A stretch of DNA of 64,000 nt, taken from the NCBI RefSeq assembly GCF_001522545.3, contig NC_031799.1, positions 43,065,645-43,129,644 of the forward strand, read 5' to 3'. Each line of letters starts with the position of its first letter. The stretch's first letter is position 1. Of the stretch, positions 1 to 12,958 are shown piece by piece. The notes under the pieces are model-generated. The model was not told where the DNA came from. It saw only the letters and a program-made list of their open reading frames with translations, and did no database searches. Source of the stretch: Parus major. Taxonomy: Eukaryota > Chordata > Aves > Passeriformes > Paridae. A program made the position numbers and the translations under genes.

Positions 1-3000
1 GCTAATGATGTATGTACTGGGGCTGCAAACTCCTTTTTTAATTTCTCAGCATTTCTCCTGCTCTCACCTGGTATAACAGAGGTGCTCTTGAGCTCCTTGT
101 TGAGGGCTGGAAAACCAGTAACAAATCTTCCAGAACTGTGTGTCCTTTTAACACTCATGTCTGAGCAACCAGCCAGGAACATACAGGAACTCCCATGCTT
201 TTCCTGCAGACAGTTCCTTCCTTAATGGCGTGTTTGCTTTTTATACTGTCTAGTGATTCAGAGTTCTTCCATAATAATTAATGGATTTAGGTGCCCAGTT
301 TAGAAATAAATGGGTGTCAAGGGTTCCCCAAGAAACTATGAAACCTCTCATCTCTCGGTATGAGATCTGTGTCTTGACATCCAATTTCACACAGAATACA
401 GTGGGAGAGCTCTCTGATTTTGGAGGCCCTAAATTTACTTTGTTTTCCGGTTCATCAAATCCTGTGTGTAATCTAAGAAAAACAACTGGAACTTTCCTCT
501 GGCTAAATTAGAGCTTGTGTTTGACTTTCTGGGGGTTGAATTATGTACTTGAGGGACAAGGAGCAAGGGAAAAATTTAGAAGACAGCTGCCAAAAGTTGG
601 TGGTAGGGACTTGAGTAGGTGGAGGGATAGCAACAGAGTCATCTTTCTCCCAGAGGGTGGTTCCAGTTGGCTCTCTTGGGGTTTGCAGGGCTGAACATGT
701 GAGTGGGAAGGGCTGCAGTGCCGGCTGCTTGCCATGGCATTTCAGGGCTTGGAGGGGCTTAAAGTGGTGAGTACTGACCCTCTGTGAGGGAAGACGGGGA
801 AAAACAGGCAAGGCATGATACTCAGATATGTTTTTCTGCTTATTTCTCAGCAGACCTCACTGGGTGATCTTCAGTCAGTCAAAGTCTTACGAGGTTGATG
901 TGCTTCCAGTCAGGATGCACAGAAATGCTTTACTGTAGTAAGTCTGTGGTGGATCAGGACATGTCTGTGTTAAAGGCAATAATGCACTTTGGAGGCCCTT
1001 CTTGAAATTCATGAGGTTTCACAGGAAAAGTATCCGATAACCAAGTGAGTTTCCCCCATATGCGTATGTGGAAACAGATACAAACACTTGAGAAAATCAA
1101 AATGCCCAGACCCAAGAAATGGATGAGAAGTCTCAGAAGGTGGTGAGGACATGCTGCAGCTGTATTCAAGGAGTAGTTTTCAAGTGGAGTATTTTCAGTC
1201 TGTGGTGTGCACATCAACCTTGCCTCAAATACTTGTCTCCAAAGCCACACCAGTTTCCAGATTCACCACAGAGAGATGGTGTTTGAGGGATGTAGATGAT
1301 CATCTGTGGTGGATGTTGAGTTCCATTTAGCAATCCCTTGGCAAGCCTGGCTGCAGTGCGAGCACAGTTCATGCAATTTCAACTGTGTACTCTCTCCAGG
1401 GTATTGTGTCATGCAGGAAAGGTCTCTAAATTTTAAAAAGGTCATGACTGGACTCCCAAGGGACTGAGACAGACCTTCTCTATCCTTGGGGAAGAGGTTA
1501 ATTTTCCAGTGAATATGGGTGTAGATAGAGAAAGGATGGTGTAAGGTCTTGGAACAAAACATCAGGCTGGGGTTTAAGCAAGTTCAAGGCTAGAGGGGAA
1601 TAGGCCTGATTCTCCTCTTGGGTTATTATGCAGTCATTTGCTAAGATAGTTTACCCAAGTGCAAAGACCCTCAAGCACAAGTTTGGCTTTACTGTGCTGA
1701 AAAGAAAGGACGTTCTTAAGTGAGAACGAGGTAGAAAAAATATGATCAGCACAAGAAAAAATTTGAAAAAGAGGTGTATTCCTGCAATACAGAAGTCTAT
1801 GAGAAAGAAGGCTTTGTCATATGAGGAAGAACTCAGAAACTGAATTTACAAATGTATATGCTTTTATCCTCAGCAGGGTTTTTAAATTTAGCAAGAAACA
1901 AATCCTTTTGTAAGTCCCCTACTTCGGCCACATATTGGAGTGTCTTAAAAGATAATATATCTTTCCAGCTTGTGCAGCCATAATACACAAAGCTAGGGAA
2001 CTGATCCTACTTGAATTCCTGTTAGGTAGATGGGAAGCCACTTTTGTGCTATACAGATGTTGTAAGAATTATTTGCCATAGAAAGTGGCAACCGTGTGCA
2101 TGAATCTGCTGTATCTTTTGTAGGGTTGGAGTTACTGGAACTTCAGAATATTTTTTTCATGGCACATTTCACAAGGCTTGAATGCACCACGGGACTTTAA
2201 ATTTTGGATTGGATGTTACAGGAGTGCTGTATGATGAGGGGGCTGATGGATGGTCCAGGCTATACCACCCTATGTGCAGTCCAAAATTTTGCCTCTAGAA
2301 TAGGTGCTTAGGGAAAGACTGTCAGGTACACCACCCTACTTGACTAACTCTAGTTAGCTGGCTGATATAAGGGAATATCTGCCTCCAGACACACTGGATT
2401 CATCAGCTGTTCCACACACTTCATGTGATCCTTGAGGCCACAACTTCCTAGGGAATTGCCTGTATAAATTTCACTTGCAGTTTCCTTGCAAGAGTCCTCT
2501 TTCTCTAGACTGTTTCCTTTCTCCTGTTCCTGGAGCAACCCAGCCTACAGAGGTTTTGGAAATTCAGCTTCCACGATGCATGCTGTGATCACTGGATGGC
2601 AGGTAGTGACGAAATACATAATTGCTGTAGTCTCTTGCTCTCCATGCCTGCGTCCAACCACGGTAATAAAACTGGGGAAGAGCATTTCTCACTGAGCACC
2701 AGTGAGTGCAGCAGACAGAGTAACCAGGCACAGATATACACACACTGAGATATTTCAGCAGGCTCCTGGTAGGAAGCTAATACTGTTCCCTGCTCAAGTC
2801 AATCAGTGCTCCCAGCCTCGTGCTTCAACAGCACCAAAACCTGCCAACAGGCTGGGCTGGGAGGAATGAGACAGTTCCTTTGCAAGCCCTATCAGGATAA
2901 TCAGTAATTCCTCTTCAGGGAGACACCAGACTTTGTTTCCACACGTGTAAACTCATCATTGTGGAAGGAGGGCAATCTGGCCAGGAAAAAAGCCATATAG

Positions 3001-6000
3001 TAAAAGGTCTTGCTTCACTGTAAGGAAACCTTCACTGCCAGATATTGCAAAGTTACTAGTAGCTAATTAGAGCTGACTTAAATGGTATTTAGTGTGTTAT
3101 TCCAGAAGAAAATACTTTTTCACAGAGTGTGAATGCAGCAATTACACAGATGCCAAATTATGAATTATCATTTATATTTTTAATGTATTTGCATTTTCAG
3201 ATTCTCTTTCCAGGATTTTAAAATTTATGCTGATATTATAAAGCTGCAGAAATTACTTTTTGAGGATATATGTTTCATTTTTGATAAAGACTGTAATAGA
3301 AAATGCTTCCTTCAGACAAATGACAATTGAAAAGGAAAATAAAATTGAAATTCCTGCCCAAGACCAAACACAAATACTTCTTAAAACCACCAGTGATAAA
3401 TAAACTAAACTAAGCTAAACAAAAAATAAAATAAAATAAATAAAATATTGTTCATTTTTCAAATTTAATTTCAAGGGCTGGGTGGTCATTTCCAATTTTA
3501 CTCTTTCAAAACAGTTTTAAAAGGAACCATTTTTAAAATAAACCAGAAATTTTTTAAAAAACAGTGTTTTGCTTTAAAAGTGTCAAAACAAAAAGGTTGG
3601 ATGGAATGACTTTTTAATCTTGAGCAATATAGTTAATTCAACCCAAAACTGTAAAATACTGTGATTGAGTCATAGCCTAACTTTTCAAAGCCAAGAACTA
3701 TTTAGGCTGAAAATACTTTGCTGAGCTCTACTTCTGCCTCAAAAGAGAAGCCTGCAGCTGTTTCATCGTGAATTATCCATGGAGCACTGAGTCCTTCCTT
3801 TACCATGCCTAATCAGCCCCAAATTTGCCTTAATCCATTAGCTTTGTTTGCTCTGTTGTCTGTCTCTTCTTTATCTTGGGAAGGAATAAAGGTGACAGCC
3901 CAGAACCAAACAGTGGAGGACTGTCCTCTTCAATTGCTTGCAAAGCAACTCACAGGGTAGTTTTCCCCTCTAATCAAAGTCCTGTTATGCCCGTAAAAGA
4001 CAAGGAAAGAATTTTTTAAGGTCTCCCTTGTGAAAGGAAAACTTTATATAGGAGCTGGTTTTATCAATAATGGAGGTTCCTTTCAGGCTATTTTTGTCCT
4101 TCTACAAAGCTTGCTTTTTTATTTTTAATTTTTTTTTCCTCTCAAGACTTTTAAGAATATGAAATACAGGCATAAATACAACAATTTAAAAAAATCCAAC
4201 CCTGCTTGGCTGTGATGACAAACCACAGTACCCGTATATGAACTATTGAAGGAGTCAGAGACTGGCTTTCCACTAATTTGCTCATCAACATAAATAAATA
4301 GATGATAAAAGAGAGAGATTAACAAGAGAAAACCAGTGGCACCTTATGAACTGTTCACTAGTCCTAAAAGGGGTTGAATCTTTCAAAAATGAGGGCATAT
4401 TTTATAGAAGCAGGTGGTTTATGTAAGACTCTCCTTCCAGTCCCACAATTGCTTACGAATCAGAGCTTGCATTACAGATGAGTAAATATTTAGCCTTCAT
4501 GGCCACAGAGGAGGGTTTGATGTTGAGAATGTTAAACCTTAAAGACCAGAAGGCAAATAAAAATTACCCCAGCATTTGTCCTTTGAAACAAAAACAAAGA
4601 AAGCCCAGCAGTTTTTAAGCTAGACTCAGTAGTATTCATTCTTTCTGTTGTCTGTAATTTCTGTAGCTGCTTCTCAGGCCTGTCAGTTCAACCCCATACT
4701 TCAGCCGTAGGACTTGCAGAAAACCACAGGATATGCATACAGTTGCATGCACCTCTGCTTTTCCTTGGGGTGGAACACCACAAGGTATGCATGGGCTGGG
4801 TTCATGCACAGCCAGCCTCTCCAGTGGGAAGAAGCAGTGTCATCCCATTCCCATCCTCTCATCACATCGGTTTAGTGACATTTCTAAGAGCTGAACTCAG
4901 GAACACATCTAGCTCAGGATTGCTACTGAAGAGAGTCCTCATTTTGGCCTTCAAGGTGCAGAAAGCATCAAGCAGCCAAGCATCTCCAGGGTGACTTGGT
5001 AAATGGAGATTTCCTTGGAAAAAGCCATCTCTGTTAGGAGCAATGTGAGCATGTGGAAGAGAGAGGAAGTGCCTTTTGCACAAAAATTTGTGCTACAGCT
5101 CCTCGATGTGAAAGCGCTTGTTTGGTCCTGGACTGGAGGCAAGTTAAGGCATCCAACAGGAGCTGAGTGGTAAGAGTGAGCACCAAGAAGGCTGAGGCCA
5201 TTTGGTAGTCTACGGGAAATCTTGTGCAAAAGAAAATTTTTTTTGGTTTACATCAAAGTGGCCTCAGGAAAGCCTCAGGAAAGTAGTTGGAGGACAATAT
5301 AAATCAGCAGTGCAGAGTCAATAATTTCTTTTCACTGGAGAGGAAAAGCCTAGCTCCAGCAGGCATTGGTGGGTGAGTTGGCTTAGGCAGCACATTACCT
5401 GTGGTGTGTTCCTGTGCCCAGCAAAAGCTCAGCTTTGGTCTGTGGGGGGCTGGTGAGTGGCTGGTGCGAGGGTCCACTCCCCACAGCAAAGCAGACTTGT
5501 TCCTGGGAGCTTCCCACGTAGTGAAAGTGAGTTTTCACTGCTTCTGCAGCACCACCTCAGTTTTCTGAGTCCACAACACTGTGTTCAGTGGGAACTTCAT
5601 GTGATTATATATACTCATGAAAAAATTCTTTGTATGTTTGCCATGGGTCAAAAAAAATGCATTTTCATGTTCCTACATGCAAAGGACTGGAAGCCTCAGT
5701 TCCTTGTACCAATATAAAATAATACCTAAGGATGTGAACAACTTTAAATCCTAACACTGGAAAATTTGAGGAACAAATTCGCTCAATAACAAAGGAACCA
5801 ATATATTAAAAGAGCACATTTCCAGAGTTCTCATGGCATCAGACAGATCGAAAATCAAGTTCACATGTCCCCAATTATTTAACAGGAATTCTTAAAATTC
5901 CCACAGGATAAGTAATTTGAAACAAGCCACAGAGCTATTTTGCTTGTTTCCCGGGGCAAATTTATGTCATAGTTTGGTAGTTACAATGTTATCAGCTGCC

Positions 6001-9000
6001 TTGGAAAAACAGGCTCTGCTAATGTGACCATTACCTAATTCATGCCTGGAGTCTGATCCTTGGAGATTTCTAAGCCTTTTAGTGATCCCTTGAATGGCCT
6101 CTTTATAACTTTAAATACAGGGACATTTTGTCAGGTGGCGGCCATAGTAGCAAAACAAAAAGGTTTATAAGAATAACCATTTTTGTTTGATGTCCTACCA
6201 TCTGCACAACTGCAAACTTGTGTATAAACACACATGACTACTTTTTCACCACTACACATGAAAACAAAAATTACCCAAGACTCTCTGGGAGATGGGAGTG
6301 TGGAGGAGATGTAGGTACTGGTGGAGCCTAATACCTGTGTCTTCCAGAGGAGATGGAGGGAGAAAATATTATTCCCTCTTTTCCATTGTTTATTTTTTCT
6401 GGTTTTACATCCCTTAGGAAGAACATTAGGTGGGGGCCTGCCCTGCTGAGGGCAGTCTGTGCCTTGGGTTTCTTTATGCTCTTCACTTTGTGCACAGCTT
6501 TGGGGCAAGCCATTTCAATCTGTGGTGCCTCAGCTTCCCACTCTCCTGTGAAGCGCTTACACATGGCCTTAGGGGCTGCAGAGGGTGGTTTCCTCACACC
6601 CAGATCCCCACTGCTGCCTGCTAGGATCCCACAGGAGTGCTGAGGCACAGCCACAGTGAGTCAGGAGGAAGGTGGTGTCAGGGAGCATCAAATCAGCCAA
6701 GTTTCCATCTGCTCTGTGTGTGCTCTGGCTGGTGGAGAGGACCCTGAAGTGGACTGGCTGTACTTTCTGCTTCCAAGGCTGCCCTTGATATGCACAGCTG
6801 GTGCCCCTGGACTCCAGCAGGCAACATGCCTTTTCTGTGGTATGTTATGTGGCAATGATTTCAATGACAGGCACGTGACTTGCACAGTAAATGTGACAAA
6901 CTGAGCACTTTGCAGCTTTAAAAACAGAAAAAAGCTTCGCCAGATTTGTGGCTGTAGATGACAATCATGGCACCATTTGGTGCCCTGAAGGCCAAGTTGA
7001 TGTACTTCCCTCACAAGCTGTCTCTAAAAAAGAGGCCCCCAGGGAAAATGTGATTTTCCAACCTGGAGAATCCTGTCTGTGGGATCTGAAGGCCTCCATG
7101 AGTAGAAACTCAGGTCTGCTGTTTTTCAGGTTTTTCCCATGGTTTGCATTGTGTTTGGAGTTGATGGATGAATAATGAGCTCTTATTGCTGCAGCCCTTG
7201 TCCTTCCTCTCCCCTTCTCCTCTTCTTTGTGTCTCCTCTTTGTTGCCATGTCTTAGTTTTGGCAGAAGTATCTCTGGGACAGTGACCACAGCTGCACACA
7301 TTCCTAAAAATGTCAGCATACTAGTCAAGATAGCAAAGTAATGCAATGAAAGAAGTAGGTGGAAATAAATACTATTTCTCGTTCACTTACTTGTGGCAAA
7401 TAGAACAGATAAGACAGGGAAATTTTATAGTGTGTATATAAACTCCACCTGTTTTCTGGTCATAGTTTGAAGGCAAATCATGAACTGAGATCAGGCTTTG
7501 CTTGAAATCTTTTAAACCTCTGTGAGAAGTAAAATTGATACCTGTAAAGGTTAGGAGCACAAAATCACTGCAGGATTTTTCTGTAGTTCCTGGAGGCACT
7601 GCATGAGTGTGCTTTGACTGCAGGCAGCCTGAACTGTCCTTTGGGGAGCACACCCCGCACTCCATGAGGACTGGCTTTGTATGTCCACAGCAGGAGTGTT
7701 GGGCCAAGGGGGCGGTTTTACTTACCAGTTGCAAAATTCCAGAGAAGCAATGCTAAGTCAGCCGAAACTTTAAATGAAAATTAAAACAAATCCCCTTTGG
7801 GATGAGATGGAAATGTCAGCCCAAGGATGAATCTGTTCTCAGTAAGTTGCAAGCAACTAAAGGAGATACAATTTGGAATCCAGCCTTGGCTGCACCACAC
7901 ACCATCTGTCAACTTTGTAGAGTGAAATAAAGGAAAAGCAGAGAGCCTGCAATTATCCTCTCCCTCGTTGGATAGCCCAGAGGCCAGAGAAGTGGATTCT
8001 CTTCCCTGATACATTTCTTGTGACGGAAATGACACATTCATTTTCCCGCAGTAGTGATGCTGTGCATTGCACTCGCATCCTACTCGCTCTCCCCTTGGCA
8101 ACCAGGAACACAAGACTGCCAGACTGGAACCTGAGTGAGAACGCTCTCTTCCCAGGGTTAGAGATATAGATGTAGCAAATTGCAGGAGAAGAACATGAGA
8201 GAACAGGGGATGCTGAAGTCTCTCCACTAGGCACATTGCTGGAAAAATGTAGGAGCTTTCTTCTGCCCTTACAGGCACCTGAGCTCTGCTAGTACTGAAC
8301 ACTTACAGTCAGGCAAAATCTCTTCTCTCTCTCCTTCTCCCCCATGCCCTTGCACATTTTCGTAACCTCACAAAAGTTTCAGACAACGTCATCTTTAACC
8401 TACTGCAGGCAGCACTTGTGAGCCACGTGAAGGGGGGACCATAATTGGTCAGAACACCAGTCCCATGGCCAATGAATGGGGGACTTGGACTCCACTCCCC
8501 CACACACCACCCCAAACAGGGTGCTGGATTGTCTCTCCCTTGGCATTGCATTTTGAAAGATGTGTCTGGCAAGACAGCAAGCTGACTTTGGCAGGCACTG
8601 CCATTAGTGCGAAAATTAATTAAAGAGCAGTTGAGAAAATCACAGCGTAAGATTACTCCACAATCAGATCCACAACTCACTACCAGAGCAGGGCATCCTC
8701 CTCTATTCTATATCTCTAGTTTTTTTAAGGAATCAGTAGCTTACATAGTGCACTTGAAATAAGAGAGCAGGATGAAGAGGAATGAATCCTTGTGCTAATC
8801 AGTGAGAGGACCTTGTCTGTGAGATAAGACAAACTGGGAACAGAACAGCAAGTGATATCACAGCAACAGAAAGGACAAATATGGCAAGACATAACAGCTA
8901 AGGGCTGTTTTACACAAGCCTCCTCTTGTTTCCTATCTGATACCAAAGACTGGAAGAACCTCTCTGCAAAACAGAAAAGTTAGCAGGAGGAACAGGTGTC

Positions 9001-10549
9001 CTGTCTATTGCAATCAGAGCTGCAGCTGCTGCATAGCTCCCCATATTTCTGTGTCTTCAGCTGGGCTCTTCCACGTTGTAACAGGCGCTAGTGAAGGCAC
9101 ACATACTATGTTCCAAAGCAGACACCCAGGTTGTTCCTGCTGCCACCTTTCCCACTGCTGCCCATTTAGGGAGATTCGAGATAACCACCACACACAGGCT
9201 CTGGTGCAACTGTAGCTCTCACCTGCCCGCACACCTGCCGGTCACTGGGCTGTCCCTGCCCCTACTGAAAGGTACCTGCAGTCCAGGCAAATACTGGGCC
9301 ACAAAAAGAGCCTGTTGATGAGCGTAGGTGGGACAGGCTCAATTGTCACCCTCAAGCCTCTGGTGTTTTGATATTGTGTTGCTCCTTACTTGAAGCAAAG
9401 AGGCTCAGCCCAGGACAAGAGGACTTCTGCATGTAAAGTGATTGCTGTAGCCCAGTTAGTGGTTATTGAAACAGGCAGGGAAGAGTAATTTTTTTTTATT
9501 CCCAAACTGTAGTTTCATTAAAAATGGCTGATTTTCAGAAAAATACATTTTTTCATTTCACTGATATCTTTGAACAAACTAAAAGCAGGAGAAAAGGATC
9601 TCTTTTTTTTTGTTTGTTTCTTTGAACTTATTGGTACAGAAATCAGCTTATACTGACTCTTTGGCATTATTTTCACTATTTTTCTTCCATGTGGGGAAAG
9701 AAAAACTTCAAATCTTTAGAGAAAGGAAAAAAACAAGCAACTTCTTACTTGTCAGAAGAAGACCAGAATGTTTTCTGCTTGTTTCTCAGCAGATACTGTT
9801 GTATGAAGACTTCTCACCATCAGTTATAAAATCTCTTATGTTAAAGCAGTACAAAAACATTCAAAGTGTCATGTTGTGTCACCCCCCCTTCCATTCTCAC
9901 TCCATGTCAAGCTTTCTTTGGAGCATTGTTGTGGAAATTAAATTTTCTGGTTGGTTCTCCCCTTGCTTGTCGTTGTGAGGCCAGTGAGTTTGCTCAGGGT
10001 TTAGCACAGCTGCACCACAGTGCTGCCCATGTTCTGCTGGAGACACTTCTGGGCTTGTTTTCACTTTGACCTTCTACATGGTCTGTGGATGCAAGTACCA
10101 GTCTAGTTATGCAACTCCTCTCTCCATTGTCCAGGCTTTCCCCAGTCCTTATTAGAAGCAATGTATTTTAGCTCTCACTGTAGTACCTTCTACCCACTTT
10201 GGAGCTCATGAATACTATTAATCAGGCTCTGTTTTACAGACAGAGCTTTGCTTTCCCCTCTAGGATTATATATATGTCACAGAGGAAGAGGAACTCATGT
10301 CCAGTTAATGATTACACTGAAGCACCTTGAGTTGATGCCATGAAGCTTCTTTTCCATCCAATCACATTCATCTGCTAGGGAAAAATGGTTTTTAAATGTT
10401 GGAAAATGTGCTGTGTCCCATCTATTTCAGATTATTTTACATCCAAGTTTACAACAGACTTAGGCAATTTGTTCAAGATCCAAGAAGCCAGAATTATCTC
10501 CTTCCCCAATCTTCCATCAACTGAAAGGCTTTTTTTTAACATTTTATTT

Positions 10550-10625
10550 TTAATCTTCCTTATTTTCTTTTTCTCCCTCTTTTCTCTCTTTCTTTCTTTT
10601 TTTTTAAATTTTTTATTTTTTTGTA
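10550..10625. repeat. Pyrimidine-rich low-complexity tract
   Basis: This is a long stretch of almost pure T and C, mainly TTTC, TTTT and CTCT runs, on the + strand. It has no coding meaning; the long open frames across it on both strands are composition artefacts. Confidence 0.8.
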
Positions 10626-10983
10626 ATTTGGACACTTTGCATAACTCTTTCTTAAATACGTAACTGTGTCTTAAAGTGAGGCATGGGCACAAAGAAAAAA
10701 TTATGCAAGCAAGCCTTTTCAGTGTAACAAATTAGATTTCATTCTGTGTAAAACTGCTGCCTGCCCTTGCTATTGATGGGTTTCACAAACTATATTGGGA
10801 GTTAACTGTAAGTCTGATTACCGTCTGTGGATTTACAGACAGCGCCAACAATCTATCCAGGGCTGGTGTGCCAAGCATTGCCACTGCTGCTTTCTATCTG
10901 ATCCTATAAGCAGTTAAAACTACACTACTTCTTTTCCCAAAAAATTAATGTAATATGTAATACTATAAGTTTTTTGCTTTTTT

Positions 10984-11113
10984 TGTGTGTTTTTTTTTTT
11001 TGTTTGTTTGTTGTTTGTTTTTGATCGGGTTTTTTTTTTTTTGTGGGTTTGGCTTTTTGGGTTTTGTTTGTTTGTTTGTTTGTTTTGGGGGGGGGTTTGT
11101 GTTTTTTTTTGTT
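10984..11113. repeat. T/G low-complexity tract with GTTT repeats
   Basis: T homopolymers alternate with repeated GTTT units and a run of nine to ten G residues. The tract is nearly devoid of A and C. Phe/Cys/Gly-rich or Lys/Gln-rich open frames across it reflect composition. Such tracts are prone to assembly length errors. Confidence 0.85.
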
Positions 11114-12540
11114 TCCCCTGCAGTAGCCATGGATGTTGTTGTGCAAACTGGGAGACTTCATATTCTGTTTTGCTCAGATAGGTAGGTAGCATCACCTTTG
11201 ATTAGGGTGACCTGACAGTCTCCATAACAGCAGCCTGCCTTAAAGTGTTTGTTCTTTTAGTTTGCTTTACGCTGCCATCAGGGAATGAAATTTTCTAGGA
11301 AGGATGTCTGACCCAAGATAGAGTCAGGCTGATTTCTAAGGGGGAAATTACACTATACACTTTCAACCAAATTAGATCAAGAGAAATGCATTGTGTAGTC
11401 CACACTTGAGGAAAATAAAGACATGAAAAAAATTTTGCTATTGTTTTGACAAGAGGGTCTCAAACACTGCATATCAGAGGATATGCTCAGTATTAGCAAG
11501 CTGTAGCACAAACCATATTTTTCCCAGCTTACATTTCCCTCTGGGGAGGAAGACTGGTCTCTCCTGCCTCTTCACCTCCAATCCCCTGGTTGGACTCCCA
11601 GCCTCTCTCTCTGTCTCACCCACTGTGTTATCCCCCTCCTCTTCCTGCCACTCAGTTGTCTCAATGGAAAAGTCTCAGCATGAACAGTTTGTACCCTAAC
11701 TAAATTCTTCTGATGCCTTCTGGATATAAATAACAATTGCTGATGGAGGAAACTCTAGTTGTGTCTTGGGGGAAAATGTATTCTCACTTACAGATCTTAC
11801 TGGTCTTTTAGTGGAACCTAAAGTTGGAAAGGCGACCCAGTACTACTGCTACACTTAAACCATCTCTTATTGAACAATCTACTAATACAAACCAGATATG
11901 TTTTAGTCTCCTAAGGTGTCTGGTATGAGAAAGATCTGTTACCCTTAAAGTGAAACCCATTTACTTCACATTGCAAAACCCAGGGAGTCCTCATTCCACA
12001 TGTCATAAGCCTCTTTATGAAGCTGGGCCTTTGGCAACAAACTGCACAATGAAATGAAAACTGGAATTGTTATTAAATTAATGTTCTTACATAACTGATC
12101 TTTCACCCAGTGGCTGCCAACGCAAATCTCAGTGCAAACCACATTTCTGAGAGGAGGGCAGACAGAGTTGAAGAGCTCAAGGAATCAATTTTTTATTTCT
12201 CAGGCAGGAGCACAGGTGCAATCTCGAGTGAATTAATTTTTCTCCAAACTTGTATTCTCTCAAGTGCTGGCAAAACAAGGTCTCGGCAAAGATTTTTCAA
12301 GGCAACAGCAGAAGTCCCCTTGCAATCACTGTACAGAAAATGCTGCTGGTTAATGGTGCAAAAGCATGAATGGGAAGGATGACCCCAACAGAGGCATAGC
12401 AGAGCTAGGTCGGCACAGGCAGGAAGGACCAAGGGGGTGAAAAGCCGGGGCCGCATCCTGGCTGCGCGGACAGGGCTGTGGGATGGCTGTGGGAGCCGGG
12501 CCCAAGGAGGGCTCGGAGCCAAGGGCTCTATGCACGCCGT

Positions 12541-12618
12541 GCCGAGCCCGGGTCGCGCCGAGCCCCAGCCCGAACCGAGCCCGAGCCCGAACCCGCCCCA
12601 AGCCCCGGCCCCGCCCCG
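12541..12618. repeat. GC-rich imperfect hexamer tract upstream of LPL
   Basis: The + strand is a run of imperfect GAGCCC/GAACCC units followed by GC boxes. CCCGCCCC lies at 12592-12599 and CCCCGCCCC at 12609-12617, both matching Sp1/Sp3-type sites. The minus strand has many G3 to G4 runs with short spacers, so it could form a G-quadruplex. Sp1/Sp3 control of LPL through GC/CT elements is established in mammals; use of these particular boxes is inferred. Confidence 0.6.
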
Positions 12619-12628
12619 TGGCGCTCGC

Positions 12629-12633
12629 CCAAT
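12629..12633 (+). promoter_or_regulatory. CCAAT box of the LPL promoter (NF-Y type)
   Basis: CCAAT followed by GGG lies 28 bp upstream of a perfect octamer. The mammalian LPL promoter has the same order, a CCAAT box near -65 followed by an octamer near -46, so this is probably the conserved NF-Y site. Confidence 0.7.
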
Positions 12634-12656
12634 GGGCGCGGGGGGCTCGTTTGCAA

Positions 12657-12664
12657 ATTTGCAT
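12657..12664 (+). promoter_or_regulatory. Octamer ATTTGCAT (Oct-1 type) in the LPL core promoter
   Basis: This is a perfect ATTTGCAT. It overlaps an inverted near-match TTGCAAAT (12651-12658), giving the palindrome GCAAATTTGC at 12653-12662. A further TTTTGCAT follows around 12674-12681, and the AT-rich CATATTTACATATTTT stretch between them may act as the TATA-like element. Human LPL has an Oct-1 site about 46 bp upstream of its start. By analogy transcription here would begin near 12700, giving a 5' UTR of about 190 nt, similar to the human length. Confidence 0.75.
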
Positions 12665-12702
12665 ATTTACATATTTTGCATATTGCCCGCGACTTAAGGG
12701 CG

Positions 12703-12894
12703 GGTGGGAGCGGTGCCGGCGGTGCTGGGCGCTCCCTGGGCTGCCCTGTCCATCGCTGCGCTCCTGCGCCGCACTTCTATTTAGTTACCATAAGTTTTAA
12801 AAGCAAAAAAACCTTATTTTTATTTTTTTTAAGTTTAATTTTTGTTTTTGTTTTCTTTTCGCGCCGAAACTTTCGTGCCGCGGCAGGAGGCGAG
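12703..12894 (+). other. Predicted LPL 5' UTR (start inferred)
   Basis: The 5' end is inferred from octamer spacing, not observed. The first part is GC-rich. The second (about 12780-12858) is AT- and T-rich with A and T runs, before GC-rich sequence resumes ahead of the start codon. I see no upstream ATG. The context of the start codon is GAG before ATG, with a purine at -3, so initiation at 12895 is reasonable. Confidence 0.55.
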
Positions 12895-12958
12895 ATGTGG
12901 AGGAAGGCGTTCCTGGCCGCCGTGTGCCTCTGCCTGCGCTGGGTGGCTGCTCTCGGCG
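12895..12958 (+). CDS. LPL: LPL exon 1, coding part (signal peptide)
   Basis: The exon encodes 21 full codons and the first base of codon 22. The peptide has a short basic start (MWRK) followed by a hydrophobic core rich in Ala, Val, Leu and Cys, typical of a secretory signal. Cleavage is probably near the exon junction after Ala-Leu-Gly. The donor is GTGAGT at 12959. The leader is several residues shorter than in human LPL, which accounts for the offset of six in residue numbers. Confidence 0.9.

Larger units (their letters stand above)
1..12430. other. Intergenic region upstream of LPL; no gene recognised
   Basis: I read both strands and found only short open frames without recognisable domains, conserved motifs or convincing splice context. 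The base composition is ordinary AT-rich vertebrate intergenic DNA. Low-complexity tracts are listed separately: an A-rich AAATA-type run near 3420-3447, a pyrimidine-rich run near 10550-10625 and a T/G-rich run near 10984-11113. Distal LPL regulatory elements could lie here, but I cannot identify any from sequence alone. Confidence 0.7.

Noticed and set aside
10985..11195. Phe/Cys/Gly-rich and Lys/Gln-rich open frames
   Set aside because: They are translations of a T/G low-complexity tract and its complement.
12425..12437. AGGACC-A-AGGGGG as a DR1-type PPAR element of LPL
   Set aside because: Both half sites depart from AGGTCA, and the place (about 270 bp upstream of the predicted start) differs from the mammalian element near -160. 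Too weak to list.
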